The notes below the pieces were generated by a model. That model searched no databases. It saw nothing but the letters and a program-made list of their open reading frames with translations, and was not told where the DNA came from. From positions 1 to 13,785 of the forward strand of contig JBITAG010000146.1 of assembly GCA_044439985.1 (NCBI GenBank): a DNA stretch of 13,785 nucleotides, read 5' to 3'. Position 1 is the stretch's first letter. The number at the start of each line of letters is the position of its first letter. This document shows, piece by piece, positions 6,384-13,785 of the stretch. The position numbers were made by a program, and so were the translations under genes. Source of the DNA: JAJRXR01 sp044439985 (lineage in GTDB: Bacteria > Planctomycetota > Phycisphaerae > Phycisphaerales > UBA1924).

Positions 6384-6428
6384 GGAGAGGTCTCAAAGAA
6401 TCGTGGCCCAGCCTACCCGCCCGGGCCC

Positions 6429-7595
6429 CTAGCGTCGCGTTGCCCACGCCAGATCCTTGGGCAGCGACGAAAGATTCGTCGCCCCCCGCGTCGTGATCGC
6501 GTAGTCGTCCTCGATCCGCACACCACCGATCCCGGGCAGGTAGATCCCCGGTTCGATGGTCACCACATGCCCCGCCTCGAGCACCTGAGATTCGGGCGCC
6601 CGCGACCCCAGACCCGGACCCTCGTGGATGTCCAGCCCGATCCCGTGCCCCAGCCCGTGCCCGAAATGCTTGCCATACCCGGCTTTGTCGATGATCCGCC
6701 GGGCGATCGCGTCCACCTCGCGGCACGCGATCCCCGGACGCAACGCCGACGCCGCCGCCTCGTGGGCCTCCAGCACGATCTCGTATATCTCCCGAACACG
6801 CGCCGGCCACCCCCCGATCCCGAACGTCCGCGTCATGTCCCCGTGGTACCCCTTCCACGTCGCCCCCCAGTCGATCAGCAACGCCTGCTTCCGCGCCACC
6901 TTCGTCGTGCTCGGGGTGTAATGCGGCCGCGAGCTGTTCGCCCGGGCGCCCACGATCGTCTCGAAGCTCGGGTCCGGCGAGCCACGGTCCTTCATCTCGT
7001 GCTCCAGGATCGCGCACACCTGCAACTCCGTCATCCCCACCCGGATCTGCTCCAGCGTCGCCAGCAGCGCCGCCTCCTGGATCTTGATCGCCCGTCGGAT
7101 GCTGGCGATCTCCCCCGCGTCCTTCGCCATCCGCAGCTTCGGGATCACCCCGTCGGTGCGCACGATCCCCCGACCCGTGATCCCGTGGGGGCGGAGCGCC
7201 TTCTTCAGGGCCGTCTCCTCGCTCAGCGTCAGGTGCTCTCCCTGCAGGGCGACGCGCTCGGTCCCCCGCCCACTCAACTCCTCCGCCACCGCGTCGCTCA
7301 TCCGCCGGCTCGTCCGCATCCGGATCTTCACCAGCGCCTTGTGCGATTGGAGGTCCTCCTCGTAGCGGGAATCGGAGAGCATCGTCGGCTTGCCCGACCC
7401 GACCACGAGAAAGCTGTCACCCCCGAGAAACCCCGTGAGGTACGCCACGTCCCGCGGGTTGGAAACCACCATCGCGTCCACGTCGAGGTCACGCATCTCC
7501 GCACGCAGGCGCCGCAAGCGGGCCTTGAACGGATCCTGCGCGGGGGTGCTCGTCTTTCGGCGCCGGGTCGGGGAGGCTTTGGTCGAGGGGGTCAT
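6429..7595 (-). CDS. pepP: M24-family metallopeptidase, Xaa-Pro aminopeptidase type
   Basis: Cytosolic two-metal peptidase of the pita-bread fold, predicted to remove N-terminal residues preceding proline. It has 388 residues. The creatinase-like N-domain (about 22-150) carries DAMVVSNPRDVAYLTGF (40-56). The catalytic domain has all five metal ligands: Asp242 (LIDWGA), Asp253 (HGDMTRTF), His317 (HGLGHGIGLDIHE), Glu348 (TIEPGIYLPG) and Glu362 (RIEDDYAIT). The first 20 residues are basic and low-complexity. ATG 7595 has no clear Shine-Dalgarno. TATGAT on the minus strand (complement of 7604-7609) lies so close that the message might be nearly leaderless, but no -35 box is seen. The pepP-accB-accC order is common in bacteria, usually with efp between pepP and accB; efp is absent here. 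The symbol is by family and context; PepQ-type specificity is possible. Confidence 0.88.
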   Translation of the reverse strand: MTPSTKASPTRRRKTSTPAQDPFKARLRRLRAEMRDLDVDAMVVSNPRDVAYLTGFLGGDSFLVVGSGKPTMLSDSRYEEDLQSHKALVKIRMRTSRRMSDAVAEELSGRGTERVALQGEHLTLSEETALKKALRPHGITGRGIVRTDGVIPKLRMAKDAGEIASIRRAIKIQEAALLATLEQIRVGMTELQVCAILEHEMKDRGSPDPSFETIVGARANSSRPHYTPSTTKVARKQALLIDWGATWKGYHGDMTRTFGIGGWPARVREIYEIVLEAHEAAASALRPGIACREVDAIARRIIDKAGYGKHFGHGLGHGIGLDIHEGPGLGSRAPESQVLEAGHVVTIEPGIYLPGIGGVRIEDDYAITTRGATNLSSLPKDLAWATRR

Positions 7596-7652
7596 GCGCC
7601 GCGATCATAGGAACGCCGAATAGCCGACCCGGAGCCTTCCCGCCGCCGTACC

Positions 7653-7668
7653 GTTCCCCGTGGGGGAC
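7653..7668 (+). promoter_or_regulatory. Hairpin covering the presumed ribosome-binding site of the permease gene
   Basis: In the 78-base divergent gap between the aminopeptidase and permease genes, GTTCCC (7653-7658) can pair with GGGGAC (7663-7668), with one G-T pair and a 4-base loop. The only Shine-Dalgarno-like run before the TTG start, GGGGGA (7662-7667), lies in the right arm. The rest of the gap must hold both promoters, but no convincing -35/-10 pair is visible. Confidence 0.3.
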
Positions 7669-7673
7669 CCGCG

Positions 7674-9278
7674 TTGACCCAGACCCGACCACGCCCGCTC
7701 CCGCTGGCGACCCCGCTCGCCGGCGGTCTGCTGCTGCTCGTCCTCACCCCCGCCCTGATCTGGCCCCTGGCCCGCGCGGCCTTCGAGGTCGCTCGCGGGC
7801 TGGCCGCCCCGGATCACGCGGACCTCCCCGCCGCCGCCCCGATCGCGATGGCGACGGGACGCTCGCTGCTCGCGGCGGTCGGCATCGCCCTGCTCGCCAC
7901 CCTCGCCGCGGCCCCCGCCGCCCGGCTCATCGCCCGCGGGCGCGCGCGATGGGCGCCCCTCCTCTTCACCCCCATGCTCATGCCCTCCTACCTCGCCTAC
8001 GCCGGCTGGGGGCTGGCCCGCGCCCCGGGCAGCGCGCTGGGGGATGCGCTCGAACGCGCCGCCGCCTCCGGCGCCCGCTGGGCGCCCGTGCTCACCGGGC
8101 GGTCCCTCGCGATCCTCGCGCTCGCCCTCTGGGCCTTCCCCCTCGCCTCGATCGTGCTCGGCGCCTCCATCGCCCGGCGCGACCCGGCGCTCGACGACCT
8201 TCTCCGCCTCGACGCCCCCTCCCCCCTCGCCCGCCTGCGCGTCGCGCTCGCGCTGCACCGCTCCGCGCTCCTCTCCAGCGTCGCGCTCATCACCCTCGTC
8301 ATGCTCGGCTCGAGCGTTCCGCTCCACCTCGCCCAGATCGACACACTCGCCATCGTCATCTGGCGCGAGCTGAGCGAGAGCCCACGCGACGCCTGGTGGC
8401 GCGCCTGGGTCAGCGCCACACCCCTGCTTCTCTTCGCCCTTCTCGGCGCCTGGGTCATCGGCGCCCGCCTCGTTCGCGCCGCCCACGCCCCCCGCAACGA
8501 TCCCCCGCGCGACGACGCCCACCGCGCCCCATCCCTCCGCGTCATCACCCTCGCCGTGCTCGTCTGGCTCCTCGCGGTGGGGGGGCCACTCCTCCTCTTC
8601 GCCCTCTCCATCCGAAGCCCCGATTCCCTCTGGCGGTTCTGGCGACTGAGCGCCGCGGGCGTGGCCCACACGCTTCTCGGCGCCCTCGCCGTCACGCTCC
8701 TCACACTCCTCATCGCCCTCGCGCTGAGCCTCATCCTCTCCACCGGCTCCCGCGCCGGCGCCCGCTTCAGCGTCTTCATCGTCCGCCTGCTCCTCCTCGG
8801 CGCCCTCGCGCCGGGCGTGCTCATCGGCGCCGCGCTCGTTGAGGCCTTCCCCCGCCTCGATCCCGCCGCCCTTCCCCCGCTCGCCGGCGTCGCCCGTTTC
8901 GGGTTCCTCGGCGCCGTCGGCGCCTGCCTCGGCGCGTGGTCCGAACCCCCCGAACGACGCGACGCCCGCCGGCTCACCGCCGTCGGCCCCCGCGCCTGGG
9001 CCCTGGCCTGTCTCCCGCCTCAGGCGCCCCTCCTTCTCGGCCTCTCGCTCGCCGCCGGCCTCATGAGCCTTCACGAGATCGAGGCCAGCGTCATCGTCCA
9101 GCCCCCCGGGCGGGCCTCCCTCGCCCAGCAGATCCTCGGCTACCTCCACTTCTCCCGCATGGAGGACATGTCCGCCGCCGGTCTCTGGCTGGTGGGGGGC
9201 GGCGTCGTGCTCGCGTCGTGCAGCGTCGCGCTCATCGCCCTGACGTTCCGAATCCGCGCCCGGAGCGTCCAGCCATGA
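7674..9278 (+). CDS. Fused two-domain ABC transporter permease, iron/thiamine type (FbpB/ThiP-like)
   Basis: 534-residue integral membrane protein with about 12 hydrophobic segments, for example 14-33, 62-82, 92-112, 143-165, 199-218, 245-268, 288-312, 330-355, 366-388, 405-422, 441-464 and 502-524. The two halves repeat the permease fold, as in FbpB/AfuB and ThiP. The first half has an EAA-like loop (about 175-195, LDAPSPLARLRVAL) and a SVPLHLAQIDTLAIVIW segment. The second half has a poor EAA-like loop near 430-450 but a characteristic HEIEASVIVQPPGRASL (467-483). Such permeases work with a periplasmic binding protein and an ATPase, and neither is adjacent. TTG 7674 is the only plausible start before the first membrane segment. 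Its stop overlaps the next ATG by four bases, so it should be translated with the NHL lipoprotein. The substrate cannot be told. Confidence 0.8.
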   Translation: MTQTRPRPLPLATPLAGGLLLLVLTPALIWPLARAAFEVARGLAAPDHADLPAAAPIAMATGRSLLAAVGIALLATLAAAPAARLIARGRARWAPLLFTPMLMPSYLAYAGWGLARAPGSALGDALERAAASGARWAPVLTGRSLAILALALWAFPLASIVLGASIARRDPALDDLLRLDAPSPLARLRVALALHRSALLSSVALITLVMLGSSVPLHLAQIDTLAIVIWRELSESPRDAWWRAWVSATPLLLFALLGAWVIGARLVRAAHAPRNDPPRDDAHRAPSLRVITLAVLVWLLAVGGPLLLFALSIRSPDSLWRFWRLSAAGVAHTLLGALAVTLLTLLIALALSLILSTGSRAGARFSVFIVRLLLLGALAPGVLIGAALVEAFPRLDPAALPPLAGVARFGFLGAVGACLGAWSEPPERRDARRLTAVGPRAWALACLPPQAPLLLGLSLAAGLMSLHEIEASVIVQPPGRASLAQQILGYLHFSRMEDMSAAGLWLVGGGVVLASCSVALIALTFRIRARSVQP

Positions 9279-10429
9279 GAAACCCACCCTCCCCAGGCGG
9301 AGTATCAGGTACGATGCCGCCGCTCATGCGCGCCCCGAACATCGCACCACGTTCCTCACGCCTCGTGGCGCCGCTGACCCTGCTCGCACTCCTCATCGCC
9401 GCCCTCAACGCCGGGTGCGACGGGTCCGATCCGACGCCGGGCGCCCTCCGCGTGCTCGCGACCTACGCCGAGGTCGGACGCTCCCCCGGCCAGCTCGTCT
9501 TCCCCCGCGCCATGACCCTCAGCGGCGAGCACCTCATCGTCGTGGACAAGTCCGCACGCGTGCAGCGCCTCGACGCCAAGACCGGAGCCTTCATCGACGG
9601 CTTCCGCACCCCCGAACTCGATCTGGGCAAGCCCACCGGGCTCAGTGTCGGCGCCCACCCCGCCGACCCCGCACGCTCGGCCCTCTACATCGCCGACACC
9701 CACTACCACCGCGTCCTCGTCTACGACCTCTCCGTCCCCTGGGACACCGACCCCAGCCGCCCACGCCCACCCGACTTCGCGTTCGGCGCCTACGGCACGG
9801 CGCCCGGCCAGTTCGTCTACCCCACCGACGTCGCCATCCTCCACGACCCCGCCGGCGCCGCCACACGCCTCTACGTCTCCGAGTACGGCGGCAACGACCG
9901 TGTCACCATCTTCGACATCACCCTCGATGAACAGAGCAACCCCACCTTCACCCCGGTCGCCACGTTCGGCGCGATCGGTGTCGCGGGCGAGGAGTCCCGC
10001 CCGGGCGAGATCCTCTTCAGCCGCCCACAGTCCCTCGTCATCGACCACGCCCGCGACGAGCTGCTCATCTGTGACGCCTGCAACCACCGGATCGGTCGCT
10101 TCACGCTCGAGGGCGAACTCATCGCCTGGACCGGCTCGCCCCGACGCGTCTCCGACGCGCCCGGCGACCTGAGCTTCCCCTACAACCTCGCCCTGCTCGA
10201 AGACGGCTCCGTCCTCGTCAGCGAGTTCGGCAACTCCCGCGTCCAACGCCTCGACCCCGTCACGGGCGAGTGCCTCGGCCTCTTCGGCGAGCCCGGACGC
10301 GGGCCCGGACAGCTCGCCACGCCCTGGGCCGTCGCGGTCGCCGGCCAGACCGCGTACGTCCTCGATTCGGGCAACGACCGCGTCCTCGCCTTCCGTTCTC
10401 CCCGACCCGGCGCGGAGCGTGTGCGATGA
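9275..10429 (+). CDS. NHL-repeat beta-propeller lipoprotein
   Basis: 384 residues. The N-terminus has a basic segment (PRSSRLV), a hydrophobic core (APLTLLALLIAAL) and NAGC with Cys48, a plausible though imperfect lipobox (Asn at -3), so it is probably a lipoprotein facing the periplasm. Six NHL-type repeats follow at roughly 68-103, 117-153, 175-216, 244-279, 296-329 and 343-376. Each has GQ(L/F)xxPxxxA-like entry and (Y/L)xxDxxNxRV-like exit sequences, such as YIADTHYHRVLVY and VLVSEFGNSRVQRL, giving a six-bladed propeller. Propellers of this class bind proteins or ligands; no catalytic motif is seen. ATG 9275 overlaps the permease stop as ATGA with GGAG at 9262-9265. In-frame ATGs at 9314 and 9326 give more normal signal lengths and remain possible. 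It ends in another ATGA overlap with the VWA gene. Confidence 0.82.
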   Translation: MRNPPSPGGVSGTMPPLMRAPNIAPRSSRLVAPLTLLALLIAALNAGCDGSDPTPGALRVLATYAEVGRSPGQLVFPRAMTLSGEHLIVVDKSARVQRLDAKTGAFIDGFRTPELDLGKPTGLSVGAHPADPARSALYIADTHYHRVLVYDLSVPWDTDPSRPRPPDFAFGAYGTAPGQFVYPTDVAILHDPAGAATRLYVSEYGGNDRVTIFDITLDEQSNPTFTPVATFGAIGVAGEESRPGEILFSRPQSLVIDHARDELLICDACNHRIGRFTLEGELIAWTGSPRRVSDAPGDLSFPYNLALLEDGSVLVSEFGNSRVQRLDPVTGECLGLFGEPGRGPGQLATPWAVAVAGQTAYVLDSGNDRVLAFRSPRPGAERVR

Positions 10430-13400
10430 CCCGCGCTCCCCTCACCCTCGGCGCCCTCGAGGCCGGACCCCTCCAGTTCGATGCGCCCGTCTGGCTCATC
10501 CTCATCCCCGTGCTCTGGGCGCTGACCCTGCTGATCGGGCGCAGGAGCATCGCCGGGCTCGACCGAAGGGCCCGGTGGGTGGCCCTGCTCGTCCGGCTCA
10601 TCGTGATCGCGCTCATCGCGGGCGCCCTCGCCGAGCCGCACGCCCGCGAGGTGAGCGAGGCGGTCAGCGTCACCTTCGTCGTGGACGAGTCCCGCTCGAT
10701 CCCGAGCGTGCGCCGCGCGGGCATCGACCGGTACATCGAGACCGCCGCCCAGACCCAGATCAGGCCCGACGACCGGCTCGGCGTCGTGACCGCCGCGGAG
10801 GAGGCCTACGTCCAGGCCCTCCCCAGCCCACTGGTCAACCGGATGACGCGCCAGTACATCGGCGCCACCGACGGGACCAATCTGGGCGAGGCCACGCGCC
10901 TCGCCCTCGCCGTCGCGCCCGAGGACGCCGCCAACCGCGTCGTGCTCATCTCCGACGGCAACGAGACCACCGGCAGCCTCCTCGCCGCCGCCGAAGCCGC
11001 CAAGGCCCTCGGCGTTTCCATCGACGTCCTCCCCGTCAGCTACGACTACGCCCAGGAGGTCGTCGTCGAGAGCCTGATCGCCCCGGCCACCGCCCGCGGG
11101 GGAGAAACCATCAGCCTGCGCGTGGTCGTCTTCGCCATGAGCCCCGCCGTCGGAAGGCTCACCATCACCGAGAACGGCGAACCCGTCGACCTCGACCCCG
11201 ACTCCGATTCCCTCGGTGTCGTCGTGGAGCTGGACCAGGGCCGCAACGTCCTCAGCGTCCCCGTCGCCCCACGACGCCCCGGACCGCAGACCTACGAAGC
11301 GATCTTCGAGCCCATCGGCGGGCTCGTCGCCGAGGGCGACGAGGTGCGCGTCGCCGGCGCCGCCGACACCCTCGTCGAGAACAACCGCGCGATGGGCGTC
11401 ACCTTCGTCGGCTCCGAGGGGTACGTCCTCGTCGTCAGCGAACGCCCCGAGGAGTCCGAGCCCCTCATCCGCGCCATGCTCGAGGCCGAGCTGCGCCCCG
11501 AACTCATCAGCGCCGACCGATTCCCCGGCACGCTCACCGAACTCAACCGGTACGAGGCGGTCGTGCTCGTCAACGAACCGGCGTACAACTTCTCCGCCGC
11601 CGATCAGGACAACCTCCGCCAGTACGTCCACGACTCGGGCGGGGGCCTGGTGATGACCGGCGGACCCGAGTCCTTCGGCGCCGGGGGCTGGATCGGCTCC
11701 CCCCTCGAGGACGACCTCCCCGTCCGACTCGACCCCCCGCAGAAGCGCCAGATGCCCCGCGGCGCCCTCGCCCTCGTCATGCACTCCATCGAGATGCCAC
11801 AGGGCGTCTACTACGGCAAGCAGGTCGCCCGCGCCGCCGTCGACGCCCTCTCCCGACTCGACCTCGTCGGCATCATTGAGTTCAACTTCGCCGGGGGCAC
11901 CGACTGGGTCTACCCCATCACCCCCGTCGGCGACACCTCCGCGGTCAAACGCGCCATCAACCGCCTCCAGTTCGGGGACATGCCCAGCTTCGACCCCTCT
12001 CTCAACATGACCCTGCGCGACATGAAGGCCGTTGACGCCGGGCAAAAGCACGTCATCGTCATCTCCGACGGCGACCCCCAGCTCTCCCGCTCCATCCTCG
12101 CCGACTTCAAGGACGCGGGCATCTCCATCAGCACCGTCGGCGTCTTTCCCCACTCCACCTCCGACTTCAACTCCCTGCGCACCATGGCCGAGGAGACCGG
12201 CGGGACGTTCTACCCCGTCAACACCCAGCAGGCCCTCGCCACCCTCCCCCAGATCTTCATCAAGGAAGCCCAGACCGTGAAACGCGCCCTCATCTGGGAG
12301 GGCAACCCCTTCGTCCCCGCCATCGCCAACGTCGGCGCCGAGACGATGCGCGGCATCTCCACCGTCCCCCCCATCTCCGGCTACATCGTCACCGCCGACC
12401 GCGCCGGACTCAGCCAGGTCACCCTGCGCGGCAAGGAGAACGACCCCATCGCCGCCCAGTGGCAGTACGGCCTCGGACGCGCCGTCGCCTTCACCTCCGA
12501 CGCCACCACCCGCTGGGGCAGCGCCTGGGTCGGGTGGGATGCCTACAAGCAGTTCTGGGAACAGCACATCCGCTGGGCCATGCGACCCACCGGGTCGGCC
12601 ACACTCCGCATCAACACCGAAACCCGAGGCGACGACACCCTCGTCATCGTCGAAGCCTTCGCCCCCGACGGCGCCCGCCTCAACTTCGCCGACTTCCAGG
12701 CCCGCGTCGCCAAGCCCGACGGCACGGGCGCCGACGTCGAGATCCGCCAGGTCGGCCCCGGACGCTACGAGGGCTCCCTCGATTCCTCCGACCCCGGCTC
12801 CTACGTCCTCTCCCTCCGCTACCGTGCCCCCGCCGCGGAGGGCCAGATCGTCGAGGGCTCCGCCCAGGCCGCCGTCACCCGCCCCTTCGCCGACGAGTTC
12901 CGCTCCCTCGAGTCCAACCTCGCCCTCCTCCAGCAGGTCGCCCAGGTCACCGGCGGGCGCGTCCTCAACGGGTCAGACCCCGAAGCCCACGACCTCTGGC
13001 GGCGAGATGGCCTCACCATGCCCGTCGCCACCACCTCCATCTGGCTCACCGTCGCCCTCGCCGGCATCGGCCTCTTCCTCGCCGACGTCGGCGTCCGGCG
13101 CGTCCGCATCGAGCCCCGCGCCATCGGCGCCGCCCTCCGACGCGCCCTCGGCGCCTCCACCTCCAACGCCGGCGAGCAGATCGACACCCTCAAGGCCGCG
13201 CGCGAGAAGGCCCGCCGACGCATGGACGATCGCGCCGAAGACCGCGACCAGACCGCCAAACGTCGGTACGAGGCCCAGGCCGACGCGCCCGCCACGCCGG
13301 GCCCCGTCGCCCTCGGCGGGGAGCCACTCTCCAAGGACACCCCCAAGCCCAAGGCGCCCAAGCCCGCCCCCTCCGACGCCGACGACGACGGGCTCTCGCG

Positions 13401-13446
13401 CCTCATGCGCGCCAAGCGACGCGCCCAGGAGGAGTTCGATGACTGA
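10426..13446 (+). CDS. Large membrane protein with two VWA domains and a GATase-like fold
   Basis: 1006 residues. Membrane helices at about 21-38 and 50-69 anchor the N-terminus; a third at about 869-887 precedes a charged C-terminal tail (KAAREKARRRMDDRAEDRD) that would be cytosolic. VWA-1 (about 80-205) has a full metal site: DESRS (Asp87, Ser89, Ser91), a TDGTN threonine region (148-152) and LISDGNE (Asp177). Residues 206-310 look Ig/beta-like. A class I glutamine-amidotransferase-like fold starts at 331 (GYVLVVSE), reaches GGGLVMTGGPESFGAGGW (405-422) without a catalytic Cys, and seems to resume at about 679-720 (YGLGRAVAFTSDATTRWGSA). VWA-2 (about 446-610) sits between these parts with MHSIE where DxSxS is expected, though VISDGD is kept. 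Start ATG 10426 has GGAG at 10414-10417. With the downstream MoxR this suggests an AAA+-assisted envelope assembly or metal-insertion role, by analogy only. Confidence 0.85.
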   Translation: MTRAPLTLGALEAGPLQFDAPVWLILIPVLWALTLLIGRRSIAGLDRRARWVALLVRLIVIALIAGALAEPHAREVSEAVSVTFVVDESRSIPSVRRAGIDRYIETAAQTQIRPDDRLGVVTAAEEAYVQALPSPLVNRMTRQYIGATDGTNLGEATRLALAVAPEDAANRVVLISDGNETTGSLLAAAEAAKALGVSIDVLPVSYDYAQEVVVESLIAPATARGGETISLRVVVFAMSPAVGRLTITENGEPVDLDPDSDSLGVVVELDQGRNVLSVPVAPRRPGPQTYEAIFEPIGGLVAEGDEVRVAGAADTLVENNRAMGVTFVGSEGYVLVVSERPEESEPLIRAMLEAELRPELISADRFPGTLTELNRYEAVVLVNEPAYNFSAADQDNLRQYVHDSGGGLVMTGGPESFGAGGWIGSPLEDDLPVRLDPPQKRQMPRGALALVMHSIEMPQGVYYGKQVARAAVDALSRLDLVGIIEFNFAGGTDWVYPITPVGDTSAVKRAINRLQFGDMPSFDPSLNMTLRDMKAVDAGQKHVIVISDGDPQLSRSILADFKDAGISISTVGVFPHSTSDFNSLRTMAEETGGTFYPVNTQQALATLPQIFIKEAQTVKRALIWEGNPFVPAIANVGAETMRGISTVPPISGYIVTADRAGLSQVTLRGKENDPIAAQWQYGLGRAVAFTSDATTRWGSAWVGWDAYKQFWEQHIRWAMRPTGSATLRINTETRGDDTLVIVEAFAPDGARLNFADFQARVAKPDGTGADVEIRQVGPGRYEGSLDSSDPGSYVLSLRYRAPAAEGQIVEGSAQAAVTRPFADEFRSLESNLALLQQVAQVTGGRVLNGSDPEAHDLWRRDGLTMPVATTSIWLTVALAGIGLFLADVGVRRVRIEPRAIGAALRRALGASTSNAGEQIDTLKAAREKARRRMDDRAEDRDQTAKRRYEAQADAPATPGPVALGGEPLSKDTPKPKAPKPAPSDADDDGLSRLMRAKRRAQEEFDD

Positions 13447-13516
13447 TCCCGCATCCCAGACACCCGACGCACCCCGACCCAACGCCACCGACCGGCGTCA
13501 GGAGACCCGCGCATGA
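13439..13516 (+). CDS. Possible 25-codon coupled small ORF between the VWA and MoxR genes
   Basis: ATG 13439 lies six bases after a perfect AGGAGG (13427-13432) and overlaps the VWA stop by eight bases. The frame runs 25 codons, beginning MTDPASQTPDAPRP and ending ETRA, and its TGA (13514-13516) overlaps the ATG of the MoxR gene. Start and stop placement are those of a translationally coupled peptide. The product is hydrophilic, rich in Pro, Asp, Thr and Arg, with no signal or membrane segment. Against it: AGGAGG also encodes Gln-Glu-Glu in the VWA gene, and the composition is what random GC-rich sequence gives. It may serve only to carry ribosomes to moxR. Confidence 0.35.
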   Translation: MTDPASQTPDAPRPNATDRRQETRA

Positions 13517-13785
13517 GCGCCGACAACCCCATCGACACCCCCGCCGAGGTCAAGCAGGCCTGCGAATCCTTCCGCGCCACCTTCGCCACCCTCAGGGCCG
13601 AGATCGGCAAGGTCATGGTCGGGCAGGAACAGGTCATCGACGCCGTCCTCACCTCCCTCTTCGCGGGCGGCAACGTCCTGCTCGAGGGCGTCCCCGGGCT
13701 GGGCAAAACTCTCCTCGTGCGCACGCTCGCCGAGACCCTGCACCTGCCCTTCAGCCGCATCCAGTTCACGCCCGACCTGATGCCC
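13513..13785 (+). CDS. MoxR-family AAA+ ATPase (3' truncated by window edge)
   Basis: First 91 residues of a MoxR-type ATPase, normally about 330 residues. Present are the N-terminal helix with VMVGQEQVIDAVLTSLFAGG (34-53), the Walker A loop GVPGLGKT (59-66; Lys65 binds ATP phosphates) and the family signature RIQFTPDLMP (82-91). Walker B and the sensor residues lie beyond the window. MoxR proteins act as chaperone-like machines for VWA-domain partners, inserting cofactors or remodelling complexes, so the VWA gene just upstream is the likely partner. ATG 13513 has AGGAG (13500-13504) eight bases upstream and overlaps the stop of the small 25-codon frame. A DUF58 gene often follows MoxR in such operons, but nothing can be seen here. 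Confidence 0.95.
   Translation, partial: MSADNPIDTPAEVKQACESFRATFATLRAEIGKVMVGQEQVIDAVLTSLFAGGNVLLEGVPGLGKTLLVRTLAETLHLPFSRIQFTPDLMP

Noticed and set aside
7604..7609. TATGAT as a -10 box for a leaderless aminopeptidase message
   Set aside because: No acceptable -35 element at the right distance; kept only as a remark in the gene entry.
4484..7610. Two long plus-strand open frames opposite accC, accB and pepP
   Set aside because: Low-complexity Arg/Leu/Asp composition with no recognisable domain, mirroring well-identified minus-strand genes.
7605..12567. Long Gly/Glu/Asp-rich minus-strand frames opposite the permease, NHL and VWA genes
   Set aside because: Codon-mirror artefacts; the plus-strand genes have clear domains, starts and overlaps.

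Overview
The window is about 13.8 kb of very GC-rich, gene-dense DNA with strongly GC-biased third codon positions, which is why long spurious reading frames mirror most real genes. Several things suggest a planctomycete, most likely the Phycisphaerae: a secreted protein ending in a PAPG-type PEP-CTERM-like tail, a MoxR ATPase next to a large membrane-anchored VWA protein, frequent GTG/TTG starts, and the overall composition. That placement is inference. I see no tRNA, rRNA, CRISPR array, insertion sequence or phage gene.

Region 1 (1-1631, +): the 3' end of a UVR-motif gene (UvrC-like, cut by the window edge), followed 16 bases later by manA, a zinc-dependent class I mannose-6-phosphate isomerase. 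A convergent DegT/DnrJ/EryC1-family PLP aminotransferase (1710-2876, -) follows and ends in its own intrinsic terminator.

Region 2 (2877-3348): a 472-base stretch without a convincing protein gene. Nearer the aminotransferase it holds GC-rich dyads. From about 3147 to 3300 it holds a compact structured segment: two stable hairpins, a 24-base triple TCTCTCTT repeat and a textbook rho-independent terminator on the + strand. I read this as an unannotated small RNA, or alternatively as a terminated leader of the next gene. It is the most promising undescribed element in the window.

Region 3 (3349-4452, +): a small secreted PEP-CTERM-like protein and a DUF1801/YdhG-like protein.

Region 4 (7595 down to 4457, -): a probable operon of M24 aminopeptidase (pepP-like), accB (biotin carboxyl carrier protein) and accC (biotin carboxylase). 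The last two form half of acetyl-CoA carboxylase and start fatty-acid synthesis. The accB-accC gap carries inverted arrays of a 7-base repeat that could fold into a large hairpin in the mRNA.

Region 5 (7674-13785, +): a tightly coupled operon: a fused two-domain ABC permease of the iron/thiamine type, a six-bladed NHL-repeat lipoprotein, a 1006-residue membrane VWA/GATase-like protein and a MoxR AAA+ ATPase running off the window. The first two junctions are 4-base ATGA overlaps. The last is bridged by a possible 25-codon coupled reading frame. The MoxR-VWA pair is a known chaperone-like arrangement, but its coupling to a permease without visible partners and an NHL propeller is not one I recognise.
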